The notes under the pieces: generated by a model
The model's database searches: none
What the model was told of the DNA's origin: nothing
The model's input: the letters and a program-made list of their open reading frames with translations, nothing else
In this document: positions 46,001 to 56,706 of the stretch, in pieces
How the letters are laid out: each line of letters begins with the position of its first letter
Numbering within the stretch: the stretch's first letter is position 1
Position numbers and translations under genes: made by a program
Source: Fremontodendron californicum
Taxonomy: Eukaryota > Streptophyta > Magnoliopsida > Malvales > Malvaceae
Length of the DNA: 64,000 nt
Assembly (NCBI GenBank): GCA_030761205.1
Contig: JAULJL010000024.1
Span: forward strand, 20,516,126-20,580,125
Direction of reading: 5' to 3'

Positions 46001-46314
46001 CCCATTATAAACAGTTTAACCTCATTGTGGAGAAAAGGCTAAAGGTCATATGCCATGGTTAGATGTATCAGAAGAGGATGATTCGAGCCCATAATAAGAA
46101 GGTTCGCCTTAGGCAATTTCGTGAAGGGGAGTTGGTATTAAGGAAGATTCTCCTTATTGTAAAAGAACCTCGTGGAAAGTGAGCTCCGAACTGGGAAGGA
46201 CCCTATATGGTGAAGATAGCTTTTTTTGGATGAGCATTGATCTTAACTTGGATGGACGGTGATGATTTGAGAAATCCTATAAATGCTGATGAGTTGAAGA
46301 AGTACTATGCTTAA
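43087..46314 (+). pseudogene. pol: Pol of element A: RT with internal deletion, RNase H, second RNase H, integrase
   Basis: The exon starts with an acidic linker (YEYYPVNNFETNFERLICAG). The RT frame at 43568-43975 has VTMWGTFCYKVIPFGLKN, VYVDDMIAKSKG and LLGFVVSKKGIEIDLDK. Compared with B about 80 residues are missing just before this, including the first catalytic Asp region (FMDEFSGYNQ in B). The second RNase H (44538-44816) reads YFEGASNAMG and FENSALVIYQ, with Glu and Asn where B has Asp. Integrase pieces are HEGICGTHGNGYMM, HKCQIYADKIHV, WGMDVIEPI, NGAVEATNKNIKKI and a C-terminus ending DELKKYYA at 46314. Stops and frameshifts are frequent. Confidence 0.85.
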
Positions 46315-47159
46315 AAAAATGAAAAATGAATGAATGAACAAGAAAATGAAAAAAATAAAAGAATCTAAACGAGTGGTTTAAGCCAAAAACACGAAAATGG
46401 CAACTTAAAACCTAAAGAAGGACACTTGGGTTGAAAACCCACAAAGGGTAGCCCAAGTACTTGCCAAAGATAGAATTAATGCTCTGTGAAAAGGGGGAAG
46501 TTTCAAAAATTCAGAGAAGAGGGTAAAGTTCAGTCCGATGCAACTGCGAAAGCCGAGAAGTCACCTAAGTAAATGGCTCGTTCAGAAGAAATCTTAGATG
46601 AACTGAAGCAGGAAAGTCTAAGATATTCCGCATCTGGGGCATCTATGACCTATAATTTTACATTTATTTGTTAAATTCTCAGTACTCACTCTTTGTTATA
46701 TGAAATATCATTGCAATAAACCTTGTTATTACCATCTCATCATAATTTGGCTATTATGTTACCATCTTTCTTACATTTTGTGATGCATTTTTTAATGTTA
46801 TTGAATTAAATAAGGATTCGTAAACATAAAAAAATTTAAACGAAAGGATTTCTTTGTATTACTATGGGAGTAGAGTTAAATTTTAGAAGAGGTTTGGAAA
46901 CCACCAAAATATGAAAAAACACACAAACCCATAATACTGGAAGGCTCGTTGAGCGGGGCAAACAGTGGAAAGGTCGAAGACATTCGTCATCAAGTCAGAA
47001 GAGTCCATGGATCTCAGTGAAATCATGGATTAGAACTCATGACACAATCATGTGATTGTATTCATATCTAAGGAACATGCATTTTACAAGCATTTGCAAA
47101 ACCTATCATTAACATCGCTGCATTCGACTAACATTGCAAAATCGTGGAAAATCTCCCTT
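46315..47159 (+). other. 3' untranslated region of element A
   Basis: Non-coding and collinear in parts with the same region of element B. No additional gene or array is seen before 47160. Confidence 0.5.
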
Positions 47160-47720
47160 GTTTCAAAATCAAACTCATTTTTTTCAAAATGGGTCGAGCC
47201 CCGAGATCACCATCGATGTATTTCTTTTTATTTTGAATCGAACTCGTTTTTCAAAATGGTCAAGCCTCGAGATCACCGTCGAGGTATTTCTTTTTGTTTT
47301 AAATCGAACTCATTTTTTTTTTAAATGGGTCAGGCCCCGAGATCGCCGTCGAGGTATTTCTTTCTGTTTTTAAAATCATACTTGTTTTTTCTAAATGATT
47401 CGAGCCCTGAGATCACCGTCGAGGTATTTCTTTTATTTTTCTTAAATCGAACACGTTTTTCTAAATAGATCGAGCGCCGAGATCATAGTCGAGGTATTCC
47501 TTTTGTTTTTAAATCGAACTTGTTTTTTCTAAATAGGTCTAGCCCTGAAATCACCGTTTAGGCATTCCTTATGTTTTTTAAATCGAACTTGCTTTTTAAA
47601 TCGAACTTGTTTTTCAAATGAGTCAAGCCCCGAGATCACCTTCGAGGTATTGCTTTTGTCTTTTAAAGTCAAATTTGTTCCCTTGAAACGTGTCGAGCTT
47701 TGGTATCTCAGTCAAGGTAT
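47160..47720 (+). repeat. 66-70-base tandem array in the 3' untranslated region of A (about 8 units)
   Basis: gagatcaccgtcgaggtatt and variants recur at 47203, 47269, 47339, 47409, 47479, 47547 and 47632, with a last decayed unit near 47700. Spacing is 66-70 bases, once 85 where aaatcgaacttg is duplicated. The unit is homologous to the 72-base unit of B read on its sense strand. Confidence 0.88.
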
Positions 47721-47858
47721 TTTCCCCTCAAGATCAAAACCTTTAATTTTATGCTTTATTGTTGATTCATGAAAAAAAAACTTTTTAGAATAACCTCCAT
47801 ACCCGGACAAATCGCTGTCTATTTGACTTTGCCCTATTCTTGATTCTCAGCAATGGCT

Positions 47859-47871
47859 AAAGAGGGGCAGC
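47859..47871 (+). other. Polypurine tract of element A
   Basis: aaagaggggcagc immediately before the LTR start tgtagaaacc; identical to the tract of B. Confidence 0.9.
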
Positions 47872-48020
47872 TGTAGAAACCTAATTTTATCCGAGCCCCA
47901 TAAAAGGTACTTTTTTCCTACAAAACTCAATTTTCAAAATTCATTCCAATTTCATGGAATAGTGACTCAACATTTGGGTTCGGTGAAGTGGGTGTGCCAT
48001 TTTTTGTACTTCAGATTAAA

Positions 48021-48077
48021 AAGTCAAAGTTGACGGAAAATTCAGAATCAAAGTTGACCAAAAAGTCAAAGTCAAAG
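48021..48077 (+). promoter_or_regulatory. W-box cluster in the 3' LTR of A
   Basis: agtcaa, ttgacg, ttgacc, agtcaa and agtcaa within about 57 bases, 150-205 bases into the LTR. Mixed orientation, unlike the B family. Confidence 0.45.
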
Positions 48078-48624
48078 GTTAAAAAATAAAGTTTGGAAAA
48101 TCAAGATTAAAAAGGAAATGTAGGTGTTAAAGAAGTAATCTTGATGTTTTTGAAGTCAATTTTGAACATTGAAGTGATAAAATCAAATGGAAGTGAAGTG
48201 AACAAAAATGGTTAAAAATTCAAGGTGGGTTCGGCCAAGGCATTAAAGGATAAAGGGGAAGCCCATTATTTTTATCCAAATGAATGACAATTCTTGATGG
48301 AAATATGGAAGTCCATTTTTCTAAATGGATGACAATTTTTGGTGAAAATATGGGAAGCCCGTTTTTGCTTAAGTAGTGGCAATTTTGGTGAAAGCATGGA
48401 AGCCCATTTTCAATGACCAAGTGGTAGGTTTTTGGTGGAGGAGGATGGCCCATTTCTCAATATCAAGAAGAAGGAATATGGGTAGGATTAAGAGCCCAAC
48501 CTTAGGCGCCCATATAGATTTTTTTTGTTTGAGGCCCAAACTTAGGATCCATGTAGGAAAATAGGGGTGAGTTTAGAATTAAGTGAAAATTGTAGGAGCA
48601 TGGTGTACATAAGTGAGATATTTT

Positions 48625-49014
48625 GGTAATTAAAAAGAAAGAGTGAAAAGTGTCCTTGGAGGGGCTAAATGGCATGTTGGTAAATAAATGGATAGCAACA
48701 AAAGTCATGAGTCACCTTATTTAGTACATGAGTTAGGTTTAGAGTTAAGATCAACCAATGGTCCATAGCCAAAATCAAGATTTTGGTTAAGATCACCAAT
48801 GGTCCATAACCAACTAGTTTGGTAATTAAAAAGAAAGAGTGAAAAGTGTCCTTGGAGGGGCTAAATGGCATGTTGGTAAATAAATGGATAGCAACAAAGG
48901 ACATGAGTCACCTTATTTAGTACATGAGTTGGGTTTAGAGTTAAGATCAACCAATGGTCCATAGCCAAAATCAAGATTTTGCTTAAGATCACCAATGGTC
49001 CATAACCAACTAGT
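48625..49014 (+). repeat. 196-base tandem duplication in the 3' LTR of A
   Basis: ggtaattaaaaagaaagagt starts at 48625 and again at 48821; the two units are nearly identical to ...ccataaccaactagt. Low divergence suggests a duplication more recent than the LTR itself. Confidence 0.92.
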
Positions 49015-50261
49015 GTTTCTTTTCTTTTCTTTTCCTCTTCTCTTTTTGTTTGTTGTAAATCATGTTCCCAAACCATTTCCAGCATGATTTTGGTTAAGAT
49101 CAACCAATGGTCCATAGCAAAAATATTGATTTCAAACTAGTTGAAAAAAGCAATGTTTAAAGGTTGGATTTGCTTGTTTCGGGCAATATTATTCCTATGC
49201 ATTTTTTCCAAATAAAAAACTATTTCAACCTCATTTAATATACCCTTATATGAGTCCATGGTTAAAAGTTCAGATTTTTTTGAATTTTTTTAAGGGTTTA
49301 AATAATAGTTTAATTAAACCGGGTTTTCGAAGTTAAAACAAGCTTTAAAGCTAGCAAAGTTTTTTATTTCTTACACAAAGAGGGAGGGGCTGGCCAAGAC
49401 CCTTAGGTACTGTTTAGAGGTTGATTTCATGGTCTTTTAAAGTTTAAAAATAGGTTTTAAGAAAATCGGGTCATGGGTAGGTAAAGTGAGCTTCAAAATC
49501 GAGCAAAAAACTTGGATTTTTACACCTAGACCATTCGGCCACTTTGGTCTTTCTTTCAAAATAATTGCATCAATTTTTAATTTATTTTGGCTTTCAAAAT
49601 GTTTGCATTCAAGGTCTGTTTAGATGTATTCGAATGTCAAGCAATGGCAATCAGATGTCCCCTTAATCAAAGAAAAAATTTGTGCTCGAAATCTTTCAAT
49701 TTTAAAATCCAATTTAAGTTTCTTTCAAAGGTAGTCGGACATCTTTTTAGGTGTTGGGATATCCTCTCTTCAGGAGAGAAACACATTTCGTTTTTCATGC
49801 ATTTCATAGTTACAATTATTTTTTTATTTAGCATAAAAATGTGTTTTTTCGATTTCATAAGCATTTAGCGAGAATTATTTCTTAATCTCCGTCGGGTTGC
49901 CGGGGAGGTTAAGAAATTATTCAACGCATGTGTTTATGAAATAATAAAGTACGATTTTTGTTTTACTCGGAATTATATAAATGTTATATGAAAGAATTAT
50001 TTTCCTAGCTTTGCTCGGTTTGCCAGGGAGTACGATAATATTTTTCTGACATATGACGTTGGTGTAATTCCACAAAGAAAATCCATGAAAAAGAATTTAA
50101 AAACAATGATGTGTGCATATTCTATGATAATGCATATTCCATTGTAGACGCCTAATTTTATCCGGACCCCCTAAACAAGTTCTCCTTTCAACTTCTCGGA
50201 ATGCAAAGAATCTTCCCTCATTCCATAGATGGGTCTCCAAGACTTTGATTCAGAGGTCAAA

Positions 50262-50345
50262 ACAAAAAAGTCAACTTAGAAAAAGTCAACTCTGAAAAAG
50301 TCAACCTCAAAAAGTCAACCATTGAAAAGTCAACTCTTAGTCAAA
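50262..50345 (-). promoter_or_regulatory. W-box cluster in LTR C
   Basis: Seven gtcaa cores (one ggtcaa, six agtcaa) in about 84 bases, 120-200 bases inside the LTR, most separated by 12-16 bases. This is the densest of the clusters. Confidence 0.55.
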
Positions 50346-51179
50346 ATCAAGATTCGAAGGTGAATTGAACAATGGTGAAGGAATTTTGATAATCGGAGAT
50401 CTACAATTAAAGATAGAGAGGTTGAAAGACAAATTGCAAAATTCAGTGTAGGAGAAAAGCATGGAATTTCCAAATTTGGGGAAAAGTACGTAAATGATCA
50501 AATTGAATGAAATTGAAACCTCAAATTGAAGGATGATCAATAAAAAAAGATATCTCAAGGTCCAATTTCACCAAGAGGAATCAATCGGAAGAAGAAGTGG
50601 ACAAAATTGGAAATTTGTCATTTTTGGAAAAATACAAAATTTTGCAAATTTAGGGAAAAGTGCGTAAACGATCAAATTGCACAAAATTGGAAGTTCAAAA
50701 TGGAATAAGATCAATAAATATGGATATTGAAAGGTCCAAATTTGACGCGGAGTTGAAGGAAGAATTGGTTTGAAGAGGAAAAGGAAAATAAAGATTTAAT
50801 GAATAAATAGGAAATTCATAAATTTGGAGAAAACTACAAAAATGGTTCGATTCAACGAAATTGAAGTCCCTAGTTGATGAATAATAAATAAACAAGGGTA
50901 TGCCAAGTTTCAATTTAAAGTGGATCCAAAGGAAGAGCCGATTAGAGGAGAAAAGAGAAAATCGAGAAAATTCACAATTTTGAGGAAAAAGAGAAAAAAC
51001 TAAATCAGAGAGGAATTCGGATGTAAAAATTGTGCAAATTCGGTCCAACTCCAATTCAATATAGGACAAAGGCAATGAAAAAAGAAAATCCAGAAATTTG
51101 GCCCGTTTCAGGTAAAACCGAGGTTTCAAGGATTAAAAGGCAATTTTGGAAAATCTGGGAAAAATAGAATTCGAGCTTG

Positions 51180-51690
51180 AAAATTTGTGAAACTTTCCAG
51201 AACTAAGTTTTAGGATGGAAAAAAGGAAATGAGAAGAAGAAAACCCGAAATTGTGGCTGAAACGCAAATATGCTAATTTCGGGAGACTAATCCGAAATTT
51301 TAAAGAAAAATCTAGAAAAAAATAGAAAACGAGCTCAAAAAATTATAAAAACCTTCAAAACTGAGTTTTATATTGGATGGAATGGATTTTAGAGCTCAAA
51401 TGAAAATAGACAACATTCGGGGGCACTAAACCGAAATTTTAGAGAAAAATTCGTGAAAAATGGAAAACGAGCTCGGAAAATTATGAAAACCTCCAAAAAT
51501 GAGTTTTATATTGGATATAATGGATTGGAGAAGAGAAATCCGTAATCGGAGCTCAAATAGAAATAGACAAAATTTGGGGGCACTAAACCAAAATTTTAGA
51601 GAAAATCCGGGAAAAAAACAAAACGAGCTCGGAAAATTATGAAAACCTCAAGAACTGAGTTTTATATTGGATGGGATGGATTAAAAAAGA
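51180..51690 (+). repeat. 138-156-base tandem repeat in LTR C
   Basis: gagctcggaaaattatgaaa and variants occur at 51331, 51469 and 51625, each followed by gagttttatattggatg and, later, gggggcactaaacc. An earlier decayed unit begins near 51180. It is the positional counterpart of the 160-base array of the B family. Confidence 0.8.
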
Positions 51691-53830
51691 AAAATCTAAA
51701 ATCGGGGTCCATTTGTAAATAAATTAAGTTTGGAGGCCAAAATGTAATTTTACCGAAAAACCGAAAATGACCATTTTGCAAGTAAAAAAAAGGAATGGCC
51801 TGGAAAATTCCAAGCCATTTTTGGCCAGCTCATGAAAAAAGAGATAAGTTTGATCATCTTAAATCAAATGGCCAAGATTGAGTAGCAAGATGACATTCTT
51901 AAGAAAGGACAAGATTTTCCACTACTTGCCTACATGGCATTTTTGGCCAATGGGAGGCCTCCTACTTGCAAAGCCATGTGAAGGCTATGTGATGATGCCA
52001 AATGGATTAAAAATTCCACCTAGAAAGATATTTTGATAGTAAGCCCTATGATCATGACAAGTGGCTTAGATATTTTGTAGAGATAGGGGACAAGAATAAT
52101 CTAGGTGGTATTATTGGCCAATGAGAGGTTATAAAACCTTTAATTTAAGGGAAGATTCATGCAAAAAAGGAGACAAGAACCCTTAATTTATGAAAAGCAT
52201 CATGCAAAGAGGGGACATGAATTAGCCATGTGGCAAGGATGTTGGGAGAGCATGCAAAGCATGACTTAGGCTAAAAAAGATGAGCACTCTCACTATATTT
52301 AGAGGAGATTTCGACTAGCCCTAGAGGAAGAGGTTTTTTCATTTTTTTCAAATGGCTATTAACTACATTCTTGAGGAGAAAAAGAAGAGCAAAAAGAAAC
52401 CTCTCAAGGAGAAAAAGAAAAAGAGAGAAAGAGGAAAAAAGGAAGAAGCTTGGAAGTTTGATTGGAAAAGCTTAGCTAGGTAGATTTACTTGGATTTCAT
52501 GTTCTCTTTCTCTTTTTTTCCATGTGATTGGTAACTTTCTTTGTTGAATAAAATATTTTCAAAATAAAATTTCTAAAAGGTTTTTCCCTTTCTTTTTATT
52601 CTGTACAAAATAACAAAGTTGACAAAATTTTCCTACATATTTTCTTGCTTTGGTTTAAACCTTGTTGGATTATTGTGCTTGTCTTTTGCTTGATTTTCTT
52701 GCTTGCATGTTGATTGTGGGTTTCACCATTGTGGTAGGATAGATTTTCTCCTTTGGTTTTCTTTTAAAAAATGAAATAAAAGGTTTGAGAAGCTTGAGGA
52801 TCTTGATTTTTATCAAGTGATTTTGGTTAGGTGGGACTATGTCCAAGGAACCAACCATTGAGCCAACCATGATTTCCCTTTACTTGTTTATTTTTTTAGC
52901 TCATGATTGATCATTTTCATATGTTTATTTTGCTGTAAAATCATGCATTCGTATCATTCTCAACATGATTTTTCGCTAAGATCAATCAATGATCTATAGC
53001 CAAGGTCTCTTGTTTAAACTAGTTGAAAAAGTAATGGTTTGTTAAGTTGGATATTCTGACTCTGGGCAATATTTTAACCAAGCTTATTTTTTCAAAACAA
53101 AAAAAAAAAATTAACCACATTTAGTAGACCCTTAGAGGAGCCTCTGGTATTTGTTCTAGGAGTTTTAGAATTTTTTATCAAGGGTGGAAAATTGGTTTTC
53201 AGTAAAACATATTTTAGTTTACTGTTCTGTCTTTAAGGCAATTTCGGTCTAGGCATGTTTAGTCCAAATTGAAAACTGATTTTTTCTCATAAAGACCATC
53301 ATGTCTCAAGTCAAAACTGATTTTTTCAGAATTTATTGATTTTTTTATAGAGGGTAGAAAAATGGTTTTCTAAAACTGGTTTTTGGAGTCAAAATGAGTT
53401 TTTCCAAAACTAACAATTTTCTGATTTTTATTTGTAAAAAGGAGGGGCTGATTGGAGTCATTAGCTACTGTTTAGGTTGTTTTCTATGTTATCTCAAGGA
53501 TAAAAATTGATTTTACAAAGATCAGGTCATGGGAAGTCAACTCGGGTTTTAAAAAAAATAGGAAAACTAGAGCTTTTTAAAGGGGGTTCGGCCATGGCCC
53601 TTTTCATTCCAATTTTTTTTTTTTTTTTTTAAATCCGAGCCCAAAGTCATTCGATTTAAAAATCCAATTTAAGTTTCTTTCAAAGGTAGTCGGATACCTT
53701 TTTAAGTGTACGGATGTCCTTACTCCAAGGGAGAAATACATCTTCATGCATTGCATATTTTAAAATGTTTTTATTTAATTTGGCATAAAAACGTACTTTT
53801 CGATTTCCTAAACATTGGCGAGAATTAGTT

Positions 53831-53975
53831 CCTAATCTTTGCCGGGTTGCCGAGGAGGTTAGGAAATTATTCAATGCACGTATTTATGGAATCAAAAGGT
53901 ATGATTTTCATTTTTATTCGGAATCATATAAATGTCATATGAAAGAATTATTTTCCAAGCTTTGCCAGGGAGTAC
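53831..53975 (+). repeat. GC-loop hairpin modules in LTR C
   Basis: gccgggttgccgaggagg is flanked by cctaa on the left and ttagg on the right (53831-53863). In LTR A the same stem is cttaa/ttaag, a compensated change. A second core, tttgccagggagtacgg, lies at 53961. Confidence 0.55.
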
Positions 53976-54405
53976 GGTAATATTTTCCGACATATGCCAT
54001 TTATGTGATTCCTCACATGAAAAATCCTCTTCAAAATAGTGATGTGTGCATATTTTATGATCATGCATATTCCATGGTGAGATCATTTATTAATTGATAT
54101 CATCATTTGTCATTTTGATCATGATAACTCTATGTGTATGCATATTCCATGTTGATGTCATTTTATATTCATGTTGCCATTGTGATCATGATGTGATTTT
54201 GAATATTCTATGATGATATCATTTTTATGCCACGTCATTAATTCATATGCCATGTCATTAATTCTCTTGGGGTATGTCATTTAGATTTTGCCATGTCTAG
54301 CATGTCATGTCATTCATTCTTTTGGCCATGTCACTTAGATTTTTTCATGTCAAGCATGTCATGTCATTGATTCTTTTGCCATGTTATAATAAAATGTTTG
54401 CTATG

Positions 54406-55977
54406 TGATAAGTGCGTAATTGCATACATTTTCATGTATTGTTTCCTTATACTTTGTGCTTTAATTCTTAAGTTCCTTGACAAATTATTACATTTTTATA
54501 AATTATAGGTATTTTGGAAGAGATGAAGTCAAAACATGTCAATTATGATGTTAAAGAGCTTATAAAGCCACAATCATAAGATGGAAGAAGACTTGGGAGT
54601 CAAAAAGATCAAATTCTTAGTGCTAGTTGATCAGGCAGATTTGACCTCCGGATCTTGTTGCTAAGAAATGGTTATCTTAAAGTCATTATTTGAAGAAACT
54701 TCCTTCTTGACTTTTGAGGATAACTTGAATACCTTTCCAACGATAGTTTACACACCTAAATCGGACAACGGATGTTTATCCAAATCAGCCGACAAAGTGT
54801 GAGACAGTGCATCAGTCGCAAAACCGAAGTCAGCAAGCAAAATTTCACAAGACAGCCCACTTGGCGCCGCAGTGCCACCCATACTGCCTCACAAATCCTT
54901 AAGTCCAGAAAGAAAACCAAAAAACTCGAAAATCTTGCCTATTATGCACTCATTTGCCTCCTAGCTTCCTTGAAGAGCAAGAAAGGGTTTCCAAGACATT
55001 AGAGCTCTATAAATACCATCTTTTGAGCCACCAACTAGGACATGTTATTGATTATTTATCAATCTTCTTCTTGTTCTTCTTATTCTCTTAGTTTTATTTT
55101 ATTTTTCTTCTTAGTTTCTTTTGAATATTCATGTTTATATTGACAATGCCTATGCAAGGCTAAACTTTTATTTGGTTAAAGGTGATTTCAAAGCCCTAGA
55201 CAAGTTTTGTAATTGATTTTCAGATTTATCTATCATTAATTTTCTATCAAAGTTGATTATGTTCTTCCATAAAAATTGTTCATGATATTGTCTTGATTTG
55301 TTTAGGTCGCGAACTAGATAGATCTTAATAATTATCCATTGCTAGTTTAGGAGTCTTGATCCGTGTAATTGTCTTGATTTCCTATTCATAAGTGGCAATT
55401 TGTAATTCATGATTATGTTTGGTTTTTGAGAATTACATTGTGGAACATAACATAAGTTGAACAATCCGAGCTTACATGTTTGTTGCTTAGATCAACCTAT
55501 CTTTCTCATCATAAAGCTGTTATCAAATTGAATTTAGAGAGCTTATTCTAGGTTGTTTGATAATTAGAGATTAAATAGAGAGCTTATTCTATTTAACCAC
55601 AAACTAAGGAAAGATTGGGGTAGCAGACCTTGTTGTTATCTACGGTTGATAATTTTGATAGTTAATTGATGTTGATAAATCTGATTATTGATTCTCAATG
55701 ATGTCTAGTGGTGGAGAATGAAACCTTAACCATACTTTTCTCATATTTAATTACTTCCTATTTACATGCTTTCTTCTTTTGATTGTTTGCTTTAGTTTAA
55801 ATTGATTTAAAAAAAAACCTCCCCTTTTATTTTGTTTTCTTTGAATTTAAGTATAAATTAATAATTATTAAACTAAACATCAATCCCTGTGGACTCGACC
55901 CTTGCTTATTGCTATATTTTACAATTGATATTTTTAGTGTAAGGAATTAAATAAGATATACTATTTTGAGTGCATCA
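54406..55977 (+). repeat. 5' LTR of element D
   Basis: 1572 bases, from tgataagtgcgtaattgc to ttttgagtgcatca, directly before the primer-binding site. No coding content is seen. Confidence 0.85.
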
Positions 55978-55983
55978 AGTTTT

Positions 55984-56001
55984 TGGCACTGTTGTCGGGG
56001 A
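55984..56001 (+). other. Primer-binding site of element D
   Basis: tggcactgttgtcgggga is a mutated form of tggcgccgttgccgggga, the Asp-tRNA site of Athila-type elements. A second, better kept copy, tggcgtcgttgccgaga, follows the duplicated LTR end at 56690. Confidence 0.75.
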
Positions 56002-56094
56002 ATTATTTCTTTAGTTTATTAGTTATTTGGTTTTTTCTTATTTTTGTTTTAATTAGTTTATTTTCTTGTTTTCTTTTTCAGTGAATGTCCCAAT

Positions 56095-56169
56095 CTCCCA
56101 AAGAAAAAGAACATCACTTAGGACTTCGGAGAATTCAGGAATTACAATGTGGAACATAACATAAGTTGA
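56095..56169 (+). pseudogene. gag: Gag start of element D, truncated
   Basis: ATG at 56095 opens MSQSPKEKEHHLGLRRIQ and runs into LTR-derived sequence from 56141, where it stops. The bulk of gag is absent here. Confidence 0.5.
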
Positions 56170-56689
56170 ATAATCCGAGCTTACGTGTTTGTTGGTTAGA
56201 TCAACCTATCTTTCTCGTCATAAAGCTGTTATCAAATTGAATTTAGAGAGCTTATTCAAGGTTGTTTGATAATTAGAGATTAAATAGAGAGCTTATTCTA
56301 TTTAACAACGAACTAGAGAAAGATTGGAGTAACAGAGCTTGTTATTATCTACGTTTGATAATTTTGATAGTTAATTGATGTTGATAGATCTGATTATTGA
56401 TTCTCAATGATGTCTAGTGGTGGAGACAGAAAACTTAACTATACTTTTCTCATATTTGATTACTTCCTATTTACTTGCTTTCTTATTTTGATTGTTTGCT
56501 TTAGTTTAAACTGATTTTAAAAACCTCCCCTTTTATTTTGTTTTCTTTGAATTTAAGTATAAATTAATAATTATTAAACTAAACACCAATCCCTATGGAC
56601 TCGACCCTTGCTTATTACTATATTTTATAATTGATATTTTTAGTGCAAGGAATTAAATAAGATATACTCTTTTGAGTGCATTAAGTTTT
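56141..56689 (+). repeat. Duplicated 3' end of the D LTR inside the element
   Basis: attacaatgtggaacataac at 56141 repeats attacattgtggaacataac at 55432, and the match continues through the LTR end to the primer-binding site, an offset of 709 falling to 706. The junction lies close to gagaattca, a word present at both breakpoints (about 56129 and 56703). Confidence 0.88.
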
Positions 56690-56706
56690 TGGCGTCGTTG
56701 CCGAGA

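Larger units (their letters stand above)
1..50142 (+). mobile_element. Element A: degenerate Tat/Ogre-type Ty3/gypsy retrotransposon, host of the nested insertions
   Basis: This is the oldest element in the window and the scaffold for the others. In order it has a 5' LTR (entered part-way), a primer-binding site, a leader, ORF1, gag-pro, an intron, pol with two RNase H domains, tandem repeats, a polypurine tract and a 3' LTR. Two insertions lie inside it, a solo LTR at 4263-9710 and element B at 12958-40197; subtracting them and their target duplications leaves about 11.9 kb of internal sequence. An ORF before gag, an intron after protease, dual RNase H and 3' tandem repeats are known of the Tat/Ogre lineage. 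Every reading frame is broken, so it is defective. The 3' LTR is itself cut at 50143 by LTR C, and its remainder is not in the window. Confidence 0.88.
47872..50142 (+). repeat. 3' LTR of element A, left part
   Basis: Starts tgtagaaacctaatttta. From about 48683 it aligns with the 5' LTR at window base 1, but it lacks the segment corresponding to 53-1230 and has a 196-base tandem duplication instead. It is cut at 50142 by LTR C, within a region matching about 2310 in the 5' LTR. The hairpin module at 49881-49913 matches 2073-2105. Confidence 0.85.
50143..54405 (+). mobile_element. LTR C: another giant LTR inserted in the 3' LTR of A
   Basis: Starts tgtagacgcctaatttta, abruptly interrupting the A LTR after tgcatattccat. 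It is related to the A LTR: the part from 53630 shares the tttctttcaaaggtagtcgg and caaacattggcgag-like segments and the hairpin at 53831-53863. It is cut at 54406 by element D before its end, so whether it is solo or part of a full element cannot be told. The expected target duplication would be tccat (50138-50142), unverified. No coding sequence is seen in 4.3 kb. Confidence 0.8.
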
